Shown here piece by piece: positions 6,467-15,100 of a stretch of DNA of 19,582 bases (the stretch's first letter is position 1; each line of letters starts with the position of its first letter). Below the pieces are notes generated by a model. The model saw only the letters and a program-made list of their open reading frames with translations, made no database searches and was not told the DNA's origin. This stretch comes from JAJVID01 sp036565725 (GTDB lineage Bacteria > Acidobacteriota > Blastocatellia > RBC074). The stretch covers positions 1-19,582 of the forward strand of contig DATCXQ010000198.1 of the NCBI GenBank assembly GCA_036565725.1. The letters are read 5' to 3'. A program made the position numbers and the translations under genes.

Positions 6467-7285
6467 TCAATATCTGGGGCGCGGCGGTTGCGGCTCGCTC
6501 CACTCCGCCCTCAGCCTGTTTTCGGTGAATTCCTTCATCTCATAAGGCGGGAGTCCGATAGCCTGGCGCTCATAGTTCCTGACGCCGTCTACTATCTCCG
6601 GGTCCATCCTTCCGTAGGCGGCGTCGTCGGCATGAATCAGTTCATGCGCCAGCCAGATGGGGGGCGGCTGCCGCTGCCAGGCCTCGGCTGATCCGAGGCT
6701 CGAGAAATCGGGGTTGTATTTGATGGTTGTGTTCGAGCCGGCGCCGGAGCCGCGGACCGCTCTCATTCTGCCCGCTTCGTCTCTCCACCTGAGCGACTTG
6801 CCTGGGGCGACTGCAGCGCGATAGTTGTCGGGCCGCGCATCGTTCGCCCTCGATGAGGGAACGAGCGTGACGTTCATCCCCCTAGATGCGAGGCTTCGCA
6901 GGAGACGCCCGCCCGTGGGGACGCGGGCGATCTGGTCGAGATGCGATTTCGCCTTCCCTACTAAATCTTTAGCGCCTTTGATGACGATTCCTGGCTGATA
7001 CTCGACCACCACCAATTCCGTCGCCGGTATTTTCTCAAGCAATTCCGCAGTCAGGATTTTATCGAGCGCCGCACGCTCCTTTATGGGCGCATAGCCCAGG
7101 CTCAACGCTTCACGCAATTGATGGAGGCTCTCGACGGCTAGGCGACGGAGGTCTTCGACCGAAGAGGCCGCCACGATCCGTCGCGCGATTACGCTGCGTT
7201 CGCGCCATCCCACGCCGTCGAACCGCCGCGCGACGCATAGACCGCACAGGCAGCTTACGGGATGAAGAGATTTCGTAATTTCCAT
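6467..7285 (-). CDS. M91 (NleD-like) zinc metallopeptidase, free-standing
   Basis: 272 residues. The C-terminal half matches the M91 effector peptidase pattern: 'RLLRSLASRGMNVTLVPSS' (about 125-145), a GSGAGSNTTIKYNP segment (about 180-193), the zinc motif H-E-L-I-H in 'IWLAHELIHADDAAYG' (about 212-227), then a 'TENRLRAEW' helix and an R-P-R-Y end. NleD, the founding member, is an injected effector of enteropathogenic E. coli that cleaves host JNK and p38 kinases; relatives also occur as toxin C-terminal domains. The N-terminal 110 residues are not recognised. They contain C-L-C-G-L-C near residues 12-17, a possible metal or redox site, and charged helices. No signal peptide is seen. Start ATG 7285 has only a weak AAAAGG directly before it. 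It lies downstream of the permease gene, with repeat copy B between. Substrate and route of delivery are unknown. Confidence 0.8.
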   Translation of the reverse strand: MEITKSLHPVSCLCGLCVARRFDGVGWRERSVIARRIVAASSVEDLRRLAVESLHQLREALSLGYAPIKERAALDKILTAELLEKIPATELVVVEYQPGIVIKGAKDLVGKAKSHLDQIARVPTGGRLLRSLASRGMNVTLVPSSRANDARPDNYRAAVAPGKSLRWRDEAGRMRAVRGSGAGSNTTIKYNPDFSSLGSAEAWQRQPPPIWLAHELIHADDAAYGRMDPEIVDGVRNYERQAIGLPPYEMKEFTENRLRAEWSEPQPPRPRY

Positions 7286-7293
7286 GCCTTTTG

Positions 7294-7400
7294 ATTGCGG
7301 AATGCGGAATGCGGAATGATAGGCGGCGTCCTTTCTCGCCCAAGAGGCGCAACAGTAAAAGCAAGATCATCGGATTCAATAAATCCGCATTCCGCATTCC
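7294..7400. repeat. Dispersed repeat, copy B (107 bp, inverted ends)
   Basis: Same element as copy A at 4321-4435: three GGAATGC-type units on the left, AAGAGGCGC-ACAGTAAAAGCA in the middle, AATAAATCCGCATTCC on the right, and terminal inverted repeats. It fills almost the whole space between the permease stop (7401-7403, minus strand) and the M91 start (7285). Read from the permease gene, the element begins on the base after TGA with GGAATGCGG, just as copy A begins after TAA. It may alter read-through from permease to peptidase. Confidence 0.88.
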
Positions 7401-9902
7401 TCACTCATGTCTGAGCGTTTCCATCGGGTCGAGTTTTGTCGCGCGCCTTGCCGGTATGTAACAGGCCAGGAGCGCCACCGCCGACAGCAGAAGTGGGACT
7501 CCGATGAATGTCACCGGGTCGGTCGGCTTAACTTGATACAACCACCCCAGCCACCCCGAAAGCAGACGCGTCAACGCGAAGGACAACGCCAACCCGAGGC
7601 CGACGGCGATAAGCGTCAGAGTCATTCCGTGCTTGATGACGAGTTTGATCACGTCGCCCGAATTCGCCCCCAGCGCCATGCGGACGCCGATCTCATGTGT
7701 GCGCTGCGAGACGGCGTAAGACATCACGCCGTAAATCCCAACGACAGCCAGGGCCAGCGCGACGAGGGCCAGGATGGTAAGTAGCAGTGTATTAAAGCGG
7801 GGCCGGGCGATAGAGCGCCAGAGCACCTCCTCCATCGGTTGAACGTCGCTTATAGCCGCATCCGGGTCCAGCGCGTGGATCTCACGCATAATGGCCGGGG
7901 CCAGGCTTGCCGCATCGACGGTCGTGCGCGTCACGAGGGCGCCGAAGGCGAAGCCCCAACTGTGATGTGGCCAGTAGACGGTCGGCTCTACCTCGCCGTC
8001 CAGGTCGGTGGTTTTGATGTCGCCCACGACCCCGATGATCTCATCCCAAGGTTCTAACCGGTTGAGCTTAATCCGGCGGCCAAGCGGGTTCTCTTTAGGC
8101 CAGAAACGTCGGGCCATTGTTTCGTTGATGATGATCACCCTGGCTTCGGGCTCAACGATCTCGCGTTCGGTGAAATCTCTGCCCTTCAGAATTGGGATGC
8201 CCATCGTCTTGAAGAAACCGTTGTTGACCAGGCGGACGTCGGCCCTGGGCCTGCTTGATATATCCACTTCGGGATTGCTATCGAACAAAACGGGCATACC
8301 AAAATTGGTCAGGGCCCGCCCCCTGTTGAGTGGCAGCATGCTGACGTTGCTCGCCTGTTGCACTCCGGGAACCGCCTCTATCCGTTTGACCGCCTCCTGG
8401 AAAAACTCCACCGCTTTTCTTCTAGAATCACCGACCTTATTGGACGTAGGGTATTTGTCTGTAACCAGCAGCAGCCGCATCGTCAGCAGGTTCTGCGGAT
8501 TGAAGCCGGGATCGGTTGTCTGCAATCGCAGAAAACTTCTGATCATCAGCCCCGCCCCGACGAGCAGGGCCAGAGCCAGCGCCATCTCCGCGACGATGAA
8601 GACGCCGCGCAACCGGGCGCCGCGCGTCCCCGACAGCGCCCCCTTCCCGTTCTCCTTGAGCGTCTCGTTGAGGTCGAGCTTCGAAGCGCTCCAGGCCGGC
8701 GCGAGGCCCGAGATAATCCCCGCAAGCATCGAGATGCCCAGCGTGAAGCCGAGCACCCGGCCGTCCACCGGCAAGGCGTCAAGCTCCGCCAGGCGTGGGA
8801 TGTTCGTGGGACCGAGCGCGACGAGTAGTTTGACCAGCAGGAATGCCAACAGCAGGCCGATGGCGCCGCCCAGCGCGGACAGGACGAGGTTTTCAGTCAG
8901 CAACAATCGGATCAATTGCAGGCGGCTCGCGCCGAGCGAGGCGCGGACGGCGATCTCCTTCTCTCTGGAGGCGGCATGGGCCAGACGGAGGTTGGCGACG
9001 TTGGCGCATGCGATCAGGAGAACGAAACCGACCGCCCCGAGCAGCGTATGCAGCGTCTTGCCAATATCTCCAATCACATGCTTATCAAGGGGCACGACAT
9101 GAGGGGCGTAGCCCGTAACTATGACTGGAAACTTCTGCCGCAATTGATCGGTATTAAGTTTCAGATCCTCCCGCGCCTGTTCGGGCGTCACACCCGCCTT
9201 GAGCCGCGCCAGCGTCCTGCAGAAGACTCCGAAGCCGGCGGCTATATAACTCTTCGCCGGATCGAGTCCCAACGGGACCCACGCGTCCGCTGATAGTTCA
9301 TTGAACCGGAAGCCGGGCGGCATGACCCCGATCACGGTATGGCCCACGCCGTCGATGCGGATTGTCTTTTCGAGTATCCCCAGGTCGCCGCCGAACCGCC
9401 GCTGCCACAGGCCATGGCTCAAAATTACGACCCGATCGCCGTGCGGCAACTCTTTTTCTCCGGCGGCTTGCGGCAGGTCCTCCTTCTCCGAGAAGAGGCG
9501 ACCCATCGCGGGCCGGACTCCGAGCATCGGGAAGAAATTGGCGGAGACTAGATGGATATCAACTTGTTCGGGGGCTCCCTCGCCACCAAGGGATTTCTGA
9601 TCGAGAGCGACCAAAACAGCCATCTCTTCAAAGACGCGATTGTACTTCTTCCATTCTTGGAAAACGTCGGGTGAAACTCTATCATTCCGGGCGCCGGATT
9701 TGAGATTTTGCCACTGGACCGTCACCAGCCGCTCAGGCTCGCGGTAAGGGAGAGGTCGCAGCGTCACGGCGTTGATGACGCTGAAGATGGCGCTGGTCGC
9801 GCCGATCCCTAAGGCCAGGCTCAGTGCGATGATGACTGTAAACATCGGCTTGCTGCGCACTACTCGCAGGCTGTAACGAAAGTCTTTCCAGAGTATCTCC
9901 AT
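7401..9902 (-). CDS. MacB/FtsX-type orphan ABC permease (ADOP family)
   Basis: 833 residues from ATG 9902 (minus strand), chosen because CAGGAG stands 9 nt before it; an upstream in-frame ATG at 9986 would add 28 hydrophobic residues. The protein has the duplicated layout of acidobacterial orphan permeases: a first membrane helix at about 20-47 ('ALSLALGIGATSAIFSV'), a periplasmic MacB-like core (about 48-285), a first FtsX membrane block (about 290-470) with 'REKEIAVRASLGASR', a second periplasmic core (about 480-700) with 'NETMARRFWP' and 'GRRIKLN', and a second FtsX block (about 710-825) with 'RTHEIGVRMALGA', ending in 'YIPARRATKLDPMETLRHE'. Such proteins are presumed to transmit ATPase-driven movement across the membrane for export of peptides, lipids or antibiotics. 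No ATPase gene lies in the window, which is usual for this family. Substrate unknown. Confidence 0.92.
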   Translation of the reverse strand: MEILWKDFRYSLRVVRSKPMFTVIIALSLALGIGATSAIFSVINAVTLRPLPYREPERLVTVQWQNLKSGARNDRVSPDVFQEWKKYNRVFEEMAVLVALDQKSLGGEGAPEQVDIHLVSANFFPMLGVRPAMGRLFSEKEDLPQAAGEKELPHGDRVVILSHGLWQRRFGGDLGILEKTIRIDGVGHTVIGVMPPGFRFNELSADAWVPLGLDPAKSYIAAGFGVFCRTLARLKAGVTPEQAREDLKLNTDQLRQKFPVIVTGYAPHVVPLDKHVIGDIGKTLHTLLGAVGFVLLIACANVANLRLAHAASREKEIAVRASLGASRLQLIRLLLTENLVLSALGGAIGLLLAFLLVKLLVALGPTNIPRLAELDALPVDGRVLGFTLGISMLAGIISGLAPAWSASKLDLNETLKENGKGALSGTRGARLRGVFIVAEMALALALLVGAGLMIRSFLRLQTTDPGFNPQNLLTMRLLLVTDKYPTSNKVGDSRRKAVEFFQEAVKRIEAVPGVQQASNVSMLPLNRGRALTNFGMPVLFDSNPEVDISSRPRADVRLVNNGFFKTMGIPILKGRDFTEREIVEPEARVIIINETMARRFWPKENPLGRRIKLNRLEPWDEIIGVVGDIKTTDLDGEVEPTVYWPHHSWGFAFGALVTRTTVDAASLAPAIMREIHALDPDAAISDVQPMEEVLWRSIARPRFNTLLLTILALVALALAVVGIYGVMSYAVSQRTHEIGVRMALGANSGDVIKLVIKHGMTLTLIAVGLGLALSFALTRLLSGWLGWLYQVKPTDPVTFIGVPLLLSAVALLACYIPARRATKLDPMETLRHE

Positions 9903-9911
9903 TGGCTCAAA

Positions 9912-9917
9912 CTCCTG
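9912..9917 (-). promoter_or_regulatory. Ribosome binding site deciding the permease start
   Basis: Read on the minus strand this is CAGGAG, 9 nt before the ATG at 9902. It favours the start beginning MEILWKDFRYSLR, the usual beginning of this permease family, over the longer frame from 9986. Confidence 0.75.
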
Positions 9918-10034
9918 CAAGTAAAGAGTGTGAGAGAGGAAAAAAGCGAAACACGCGAAGCAGACAAAAGGCACGATGGGCGCCAAGTATATCGAAGCAT
10001 GCGAAAAACTTACATCTAGATTCGCATTTTTTTC

Positions 10035-10062
10035 GCCATACTCCGAGTGTCTCGCCTGTCAA
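10035..10062 (-). promoter_or_regulatory. Candidate promoter for the permease gene
   Basis: On the minus strand TTGACA (10062-10057) is perfect, followed by a 16-bp spacer and TATGGC (10040-10035), a weak -10 (3 of 6). A start near 10028 would leave a leader of about 125 nt. The spacing fits, but the -10 makes this tentative. Confidence 0.35.
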
Positions 10063-10135
10063 TCACACATCATATTGAATTTCAGGTGGAAAGGTGAATC
10101 ATAAACATAGTCTGATTTAGATTGGGATAGCAGGC

Positions 10136-10918
10136 TCAAGATTCATCCTCGCCAAGCAACCCCATCAGCCATTCCCAAATCACCGAGCCGAATGAAATTT
10201 CTCCACAAGCCGTACTCCCATTACTCCCAGCCACCGGCAACCCAAGTCTCTCCCCTCCTGCGAAATACCACATCTGTTCAGGTTTAGGATGCACGATGTT
10301 GTAGAAGTATTTGAAGTGTTCCCCAGTGATCGCTTCCGCGCGGTTAATGACCTCCACCTCGTAATCACTCCCGCTTAGGAATGTAAAATCCTCGGTCCCA
10401 TTGAAGAACCGCAGCCTGGCGTATCCGTTCTCGGGAATCTCGACGTCAAGACCGCCATTGTTCGTCACCTGCGTAGGCGCATGACCACACACCTGACCAG
10501 TCTTCACGTCGGCGTAGCGCGCGTTGATATACTGGCCAGTAGAGTAAAGCTCTCCATTCCTGAAGTAGATCCGCGCGCGGCACAACCTCGGATCGACCTG
10601 CAATTTCTCCTTCGGGTGCAGATCCTTCTCGATGTCGACGAGCATGCCGAACGGGCGACGCGGATCGCTGAGCGATTCGGGCGTGTAACGGCTGAGCGGC
10701 TTGCACTCAGGAAACACCTCCAGGCAGATGTCGCCGTTGATTTCAGCCCAGGTTTGGTATTCGCGCTCGACTACCCCGTCCCGTTTGATGATGATGTGAG
10801 GTTGGTGGACGTGTTCGGGCGCTTCGCCTTCAGTCGAAATCATGCCTACCATCAGCCGAGAAGAGTAGCGGCTGAAAAACGCGCAAAGATCGTCAAAATT
10901 GAATCGAATAGTGTTCAT
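10136..10918 (-). CDS. Unrecognised cytoplasmic protein, 260 residues
   Basis: ATG 10918 (minus strand) follows AAGGAG at 10926-10931 with 7-nt spacing, so the gene is very likely real. I do not recognise the family. There is no signal peptide or membrane helix. The N-terminal part has an H-V-H-Q-P-H-I-I-I stretch (about 37-45), which could bind a metal or simply form a strand. The rest alternates short strands and turns (for example RARIYFRNGELYSTGQYI, YARLRFFNGTEDFTF), suggesting a mostly beta protein. A 'STACGEIS' turn and an acidic tail (LLGEDES) close it. Four cysteines are scattered without a clear motif. It is followed by the permease after 233 bp, with a possible separate promoter, so an operon is uncertain. 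Upstream lies the 1.2-kb repeat-rich gap, across which it is divergent from the CHAT gene. A 6-bp hairpin (GATCCT / AGGATC at 10942-10960) lies in its leader. Confidence 0.75.
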   Translation of the reverse strand: MNTIRFNFDDLCAFFSRYSSRLMVGMISTEGEAPEHVHQPHIIIKRDGVVEREYQTWAEINGDICLEVFPECKPLSRYTPESLSDPRRPFGMLVDIEKDLHPKEKLQVDPRLCRARIYFRNGELYSTGQYINARYADVKTGQVCGHAPTQVTNNGGLDVEIPENGYARLRFFNGTEDFTFLSGSDYEVEVINRAEAITGEHFKYFYNIVHPKPEQMWYFAGGERLGLPVAGSNGSTACGEISFGSVIWEWLMGLLGEDES

Positions 10919-11102
10919 TGTCGTTCTCCTTAAGGAAGGTGGATCCTGGTTCGAAGGATCGGATTGCGTAATGCGACTGGTCGTCGCGCCGGGTTAAGCA
11001 CTGTGGAAACTATGTTGTTTCGTATTTTCTCTATGAGTTCGTTTTAGAACCTTGGCTTTGAGCCTGCGAAGCAGTCGAAAGCATAAAGCCTGTGGCGTAA
11101 GC

Positions 11103-11139
11103 CCTGGGAGAGCGTTAGTAAAGCGCTCCGCAGCCCAGG
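11103..11139. repeat. Two-step stem-loop in the repeat-rich gap
   Basis: CCTGGG (11103-11108) pairs with CCCAGG (11134-11139), and inside it GAGCG (11110-11114) pairs with CGCTC (11124-11128) around a 9-base loop. It could belong to a decayed mobile element or a structured RNA; no further support is seen. Confidence 0.45.
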
Positions 11140-11314
11140 AAGTGGGTGACAGCCGGGTAGTCTGCCGCTTCATGTGCTTGATGGCGTTCCAAACCTGCCT
11201 CAGGTTTCGACTTCGGCTACACTCTGGACTTTATGCTGCCGCCCGCTTAGCTGGCTTGGAAAAACACGGAACAACTTAAGTTTCCAGAGTATTAAGCGTA
11301 GGGGCGGAAGTAAT

Positions 11315-11391
11315 GAGGCGCCTCGCGAGTCGTTTACTCATGCCCGCGGCGCCGGCGCCAGGGTGCGAGTAAACGACTCGCAAGGCGCCTC
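11315..11391. repeat. Long inverted repeat, 25-bp arms, 27-bp GC-rich centre
   Basis: The left arm 11315-11339 pairs with the right arm 11367-11391 with a single mismatch. Both arms contain GAGTCGTTTACTC or its complement and AGGCGCCT. The centre is itself GC-rich and contains GGCGCCGGCGCC. This is a hairpin of 77 nt; no T tract follows, and no gene ends near it, which argues against a terminator and for a small mobile or recombination-type element. Confidence 0.85.
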
Positions 11392-11845
11392 TATATCGCA
11401 AAACTTTTCCCCAAGCGCTTATTTTAGGTAGATAACCGCCAGGGTCGGGGGAAGCAGACGGGTTCTGTCGTTTTACATCTATACATCAGCTTATGTGAAG
11501 TAGATTCAGACACTTTGGTTCGATTATAGGTTTTCCGCACAGGGGGGAAATGTTTCTGAAAAAAAAACTCTTTTTCGAATAAACGAAATCGGCAAATCGC
11601 GAGGTGTTTTGCGTCTTTATACAGTGACAGGCGTAGTATAGCTACACTCCCCAGTGGTGGCGGGCTACGGAAACCCTGTCTTTAATCTGGTTGTAGTTGC
11701 TCAGCGGAGAAAGCGGAACGCGCGGAAAAGGACGGAACACGCAGAACTCCCCACAGCATCTGCCAGTGCCTTTCCCGCATGTTCCGCTTCCTTCCGCTTT
11801 TTTGGGATTTTTTCGGCCCGAAAGCTCGGGGGTCGGGCAGGTGTC

Positions 11846-11943
11846 TTTGGTATTTGCCATTGGTCGTTGTTTGAGGCTCTCGGGCAACGTTCAATGAAGA
11901 TTGGGCGATTTCTGAGCGGCGATGACCAATGACAAATATCAAA
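11846..11943. repeat. 98-bp element with 20-bp imperfect inverted ends
   Basis: The ends 11846-11865 and 11924-11943 are reverse complements at 18 of 20 positions; the left contains TATTTGCCATTGGTC and the right GACCAATGACAAATATC. The 58-bp centre has no obvious reading frame. This size and layout fit a MITE- or REP-like repeat. Confidence 0.75.
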
Positions 11944-12045
11944 CAGTAGTAGCGCGAACTCCCCAATTTGCGTTGCTATCTCGCTCGGCTATCGGTGAAA
12001 ATTACGCGAACTCGGCAGTTCTCGGGTTCCTTTCATGATCTAAAT

Positions 12046-12087
12046 GGATGAGCGACGCAAACTGTCCGGTTTGCGCTACTCTCATCC
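12046..12087. repeat. Hairpin just upstream of the CHAT gene
   Basis: Outer arms GGATGAG (12046-12052) and CTCATCC (12081-12087) and inner arms CGCAAAC (12056-12062) and GTTTGCG (12069-12075) form a two-part stem with a 6-base loop and a small internal bulge. It ends 35 bp before the ATG at 12123, so it could be an operator or a leader structure affecting that gene. Confidence 0.7.
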
Positions 12088-12122
12088 CATCCCTGAAAAA
12101 TTAAAGATCGCATCCGAGCAAT

Positions 12123-15100
12123 ATGAAAGAGCATCTTAATGGAAATGGAAACCATCCTGACGGAAAGATGAGAGAGGCGGTTAATGGAAATGGGAGTCAT
12201 ACTGACGCTCATCTCGCCAGGCGGATGATGGTGGCATATTTGACCGGCGGTTGTTCGTCGGAAGAAAGAGAAGTCGTCGAGGATCATTGTGTAGACTGTC
12301 AGTCCTGCTGTGCGCAACTTGCCGCCATGCTTCACCTGGTCATTTCTTCGGCGGATGAACTCGAAGATAAGCGACGGGAGTTGGAGGCGCTATTGCCGCT
12401 CGGAGAGCAGGCGGCTGCGCGGGCCCGCAGGATTGTCAGGCGGCAGGAACAGTGGGATCGCCAAAGAGTCTCTCCCTGGGCGAATTTGTGGAAGAGGCTT
12501 CAGATCTTCCGTCCGGTTCTCGCGCCTGCCCTGGTCGTCGTCGTGTTACTCGGCGGCGGTTTGATCACTTATCTTTCCTTCTGGGGTCAATCTGCAGAAG
12601 AACGCACGCTCGCGCGCGTGCGAGATATCTACCGCGACGCCCGAGTTCTCCAGGCCCGTGTGACGGGCGGCTTCACCCACCAACAATATGTGACGACGCG
12701 CGGTTCCGGCGATCTTACCGGAGTCGATGAGAGTCAGCGTGTCGCGCTATTGTCGGAATTGAATCAGGAGGTCACCACTTATCAGAGGGCCGCCGCCCGT
12801 CACAACCTGGGGAGGCTTTTTATATTGCGGGGAGAACTGGAGCCCGCGGAACGGCAATTTCTTCTGGTGTTGAAGGACCGCCCGCGCGACGCCGGGCTAC
12901 TGGCCGATCTCGGCGCGCTCTATTACGAGCGCAGCCTGAGGGAGGCGAGCGAAGGCAATGATCTGTTTGATAAGGCGGTAGAGCACACGTCAAAGGCTAT
13001 TGAGGCTGATCCTAGACTGCCCGAAGCTTGGTTCAACCGGGCGCTCTGCTACGAGCGAATGAATCTCTTCCTGCAGGCGGAGAGCGATTGGAACCAGTAC
13101 CTCACGCTCGACGGCAATTCGCCCTGGACGGAAGAGGCGCGCGAGCATATTGATAAATTGCGCGAACGCGAGACGCGCCTGGAGAAACTCGAGCAAACTG
13201 TACAAACTGAATTTCAGGCGGCCGAGGTCGCTGGCGATGAAATAAGGATCCGCGAATTGGTGACCCGTCATTTCGTCCCGGTGCAGAATCTCGCGATGGA
13301 CCAGCTCTTCGACCAGTATCTAAGCGCGGCAATAGCCGGGGAGAAGAGACAAGCCGATCAACGCCTGCTGAGTCTCAAACGAATCGGGCGGTTGATCGGC
13401 GAGATCAAGGGAGATCGCTTCGTCGCCGACGCAGTCGATTTTGTGGCGCGCGGAGACTTCACAGTTAAAAGGGAGGCGCAAGCCATCCATAAGATGTTAC
13501 AGCAGGCCGTGCAGGAGTACGCGCGCGGTAATAGAGGCGCGGCCCGTGATATCTACGCGAAGGCGCGCTCCGTCGCCGAAGGTTTAGGAGATTATCCTCA
13601 CGCTGAGATGGCTGCACTGGGCCTCGCCCGCTACAACAACAATAAGGGGGAATCCAAGGAACTTGTCACGCTCAGAGACAAACTCATCCGCGACAGCAAA
13701 CGTCGCAATCATCTGCAAATACACGCCAGAGCGCTGCTCACCCTGGCAAACGCCGAAGGGGCGGCGCAGAAACATTCGCTCGCCCTCGAACACAGCCGGC
13801 AGGCGGTCGAGATCGCGCGAGGGTTGGGAGACGCGGAAACGGAGATCAACGGATCGAGATTTGTCGGGTGCGCATATAATAGCCTGGGTGATCAAAACTC
13901 CGCCGTCAAGTGGCTCTCCGAATCCCTATCACTCCCGCGCGACTCATGGATCAAACCGAATCTGGCTGCTGTGGCTTACAATGAGATGGGTGACGTCCTT
14001 TTTCGTGGGGGCAAGTACCTTATTGCGCTCCACTATCAACATGAAGCGGTGCGAATGTGTGAGCGATCCGGCAATGCAATGCTCTTGGCCTTTATGATCC
14101 AGAGGCTCGGGCTGACTTACGGCATGCTGGGGCGTCAGGAGGAAGCGACGCGCTACCTTAAAGACGCGGTTGCGCGCGCCGAGGCGCTCCCGGATAAGAT
14201 GGCGCGTCTGCAGTTGCAGATAGACATGTACACAAAGTCCGGCGATTTCTACCTGCAACAGAAGAAGTTCAACGAAGCCATCGCCACTTACCGGCAAGCT
14301 CTGGAGAGCATAGGCGGGGCGGACAGGCGCTTCGACCTTTCATCCATTCGCCAGGGGCTGGCCACGGCTTATTTGGCTAACGGGCAGGACGCGGATGCCG
14401 AGGCGCAACTCAAGGAGAGCATCAGGCTCACGGAGGATGCTCGGGGGCAGATAAGCGACGCTCAGAGCCGAAGCTCTTTTCTCGCCAGCCAGCATGGCGT
14501 CTATCGCGCGATGGTCAGCTTTCAATTTCTCAACAAGAGCGATCCGGCGGCGGCGTTCAACTATGCCGAGATCGCCAAAGGGCGCGACCTGCTCGATGCG
14601 TTGGCCAGCGCGCGTCACGTGACCGTGAATGACGGCCAGGCCAAGCTGACTCTCTCCGGCAGCGCGACCCCGCTCACGCTGGAGCAGGCGCAGCGCGCTC
14701 TGCCCGCCAACGTCCAACTCGTGCAATACGTCGCAGGGGATGATCGATTGATGATCTGGCTCGTCACGCGCGACCGGGTGATCACCGCGAAGTCAAATAT
14801 AGGCGCGGACGATTTGCGGAAGAAGGTCACTGCTTATCTCGAAGCGCTGCGCTCGCGCGCGCCACTCGAACAACTCAACCGCCAGGCTACCGATCTGTAT
14901 CAATTACTGATCGCGCCGATAGGCGGGCGTCTCGACCGGAACCTTACGCTCTGTGTCGCGCCTGACGGCGCGTTGCAGGATTTGCCGTTCGCCGCGCTGG
15001 TCTCGCCGGAATCGAAGCGCTACCTGGTCGAGGATTTCACTCTAGTCGTCAACCCGAGCGCGAGCGTGTTTGCGCGAGCCATCGACCTCTCACTCCGAAA

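Larger units (their letters stand above)
10919..12122. other. 1.2-kb repeat-rich gap between divergent genes
   Basis: No credible gene in 1204 bp: the open frames here are short, overlap each other on both strands and have arginine- and serine-rich translations typical of non-coding DNA. It holds at least four distinct inverted repeats (listed separately) and an imperfect 12-bp inverted pair at 11948-11959 and 12069-12080 (11 of 12 matching). The purine-rich stretch 11700-11815 contains AAGCGGAAC and its complement GTTCCGCTT 61 bp apart. The parts look like remnants of several small repeats inserted next to one another. Promoters of both divergent genes should also lie here, but none stands out. 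Confidence 0.7.

Noticed and set aside
8008..9102. Plus-strand open frame (364 residues) opposite the permease
   Set aside because: Serine/arginine-rich and low in pattern; the minus-strand permease has clear domains across the same bases.
11052..11431. Two overlapping frames of 75 and 85 residues that might be a broken transposase or resolvase
   Set aside because: No catalytic motif or family pattern is readable, and frame changes would be needed. I cannot support a pseudogene call.
11642..11966. Overlapping small frames on both strands in the gap
   Set aside because: They cover each other, have no ribosome binding sites and have low-complexity translations. They more likely mark repeat remnants.
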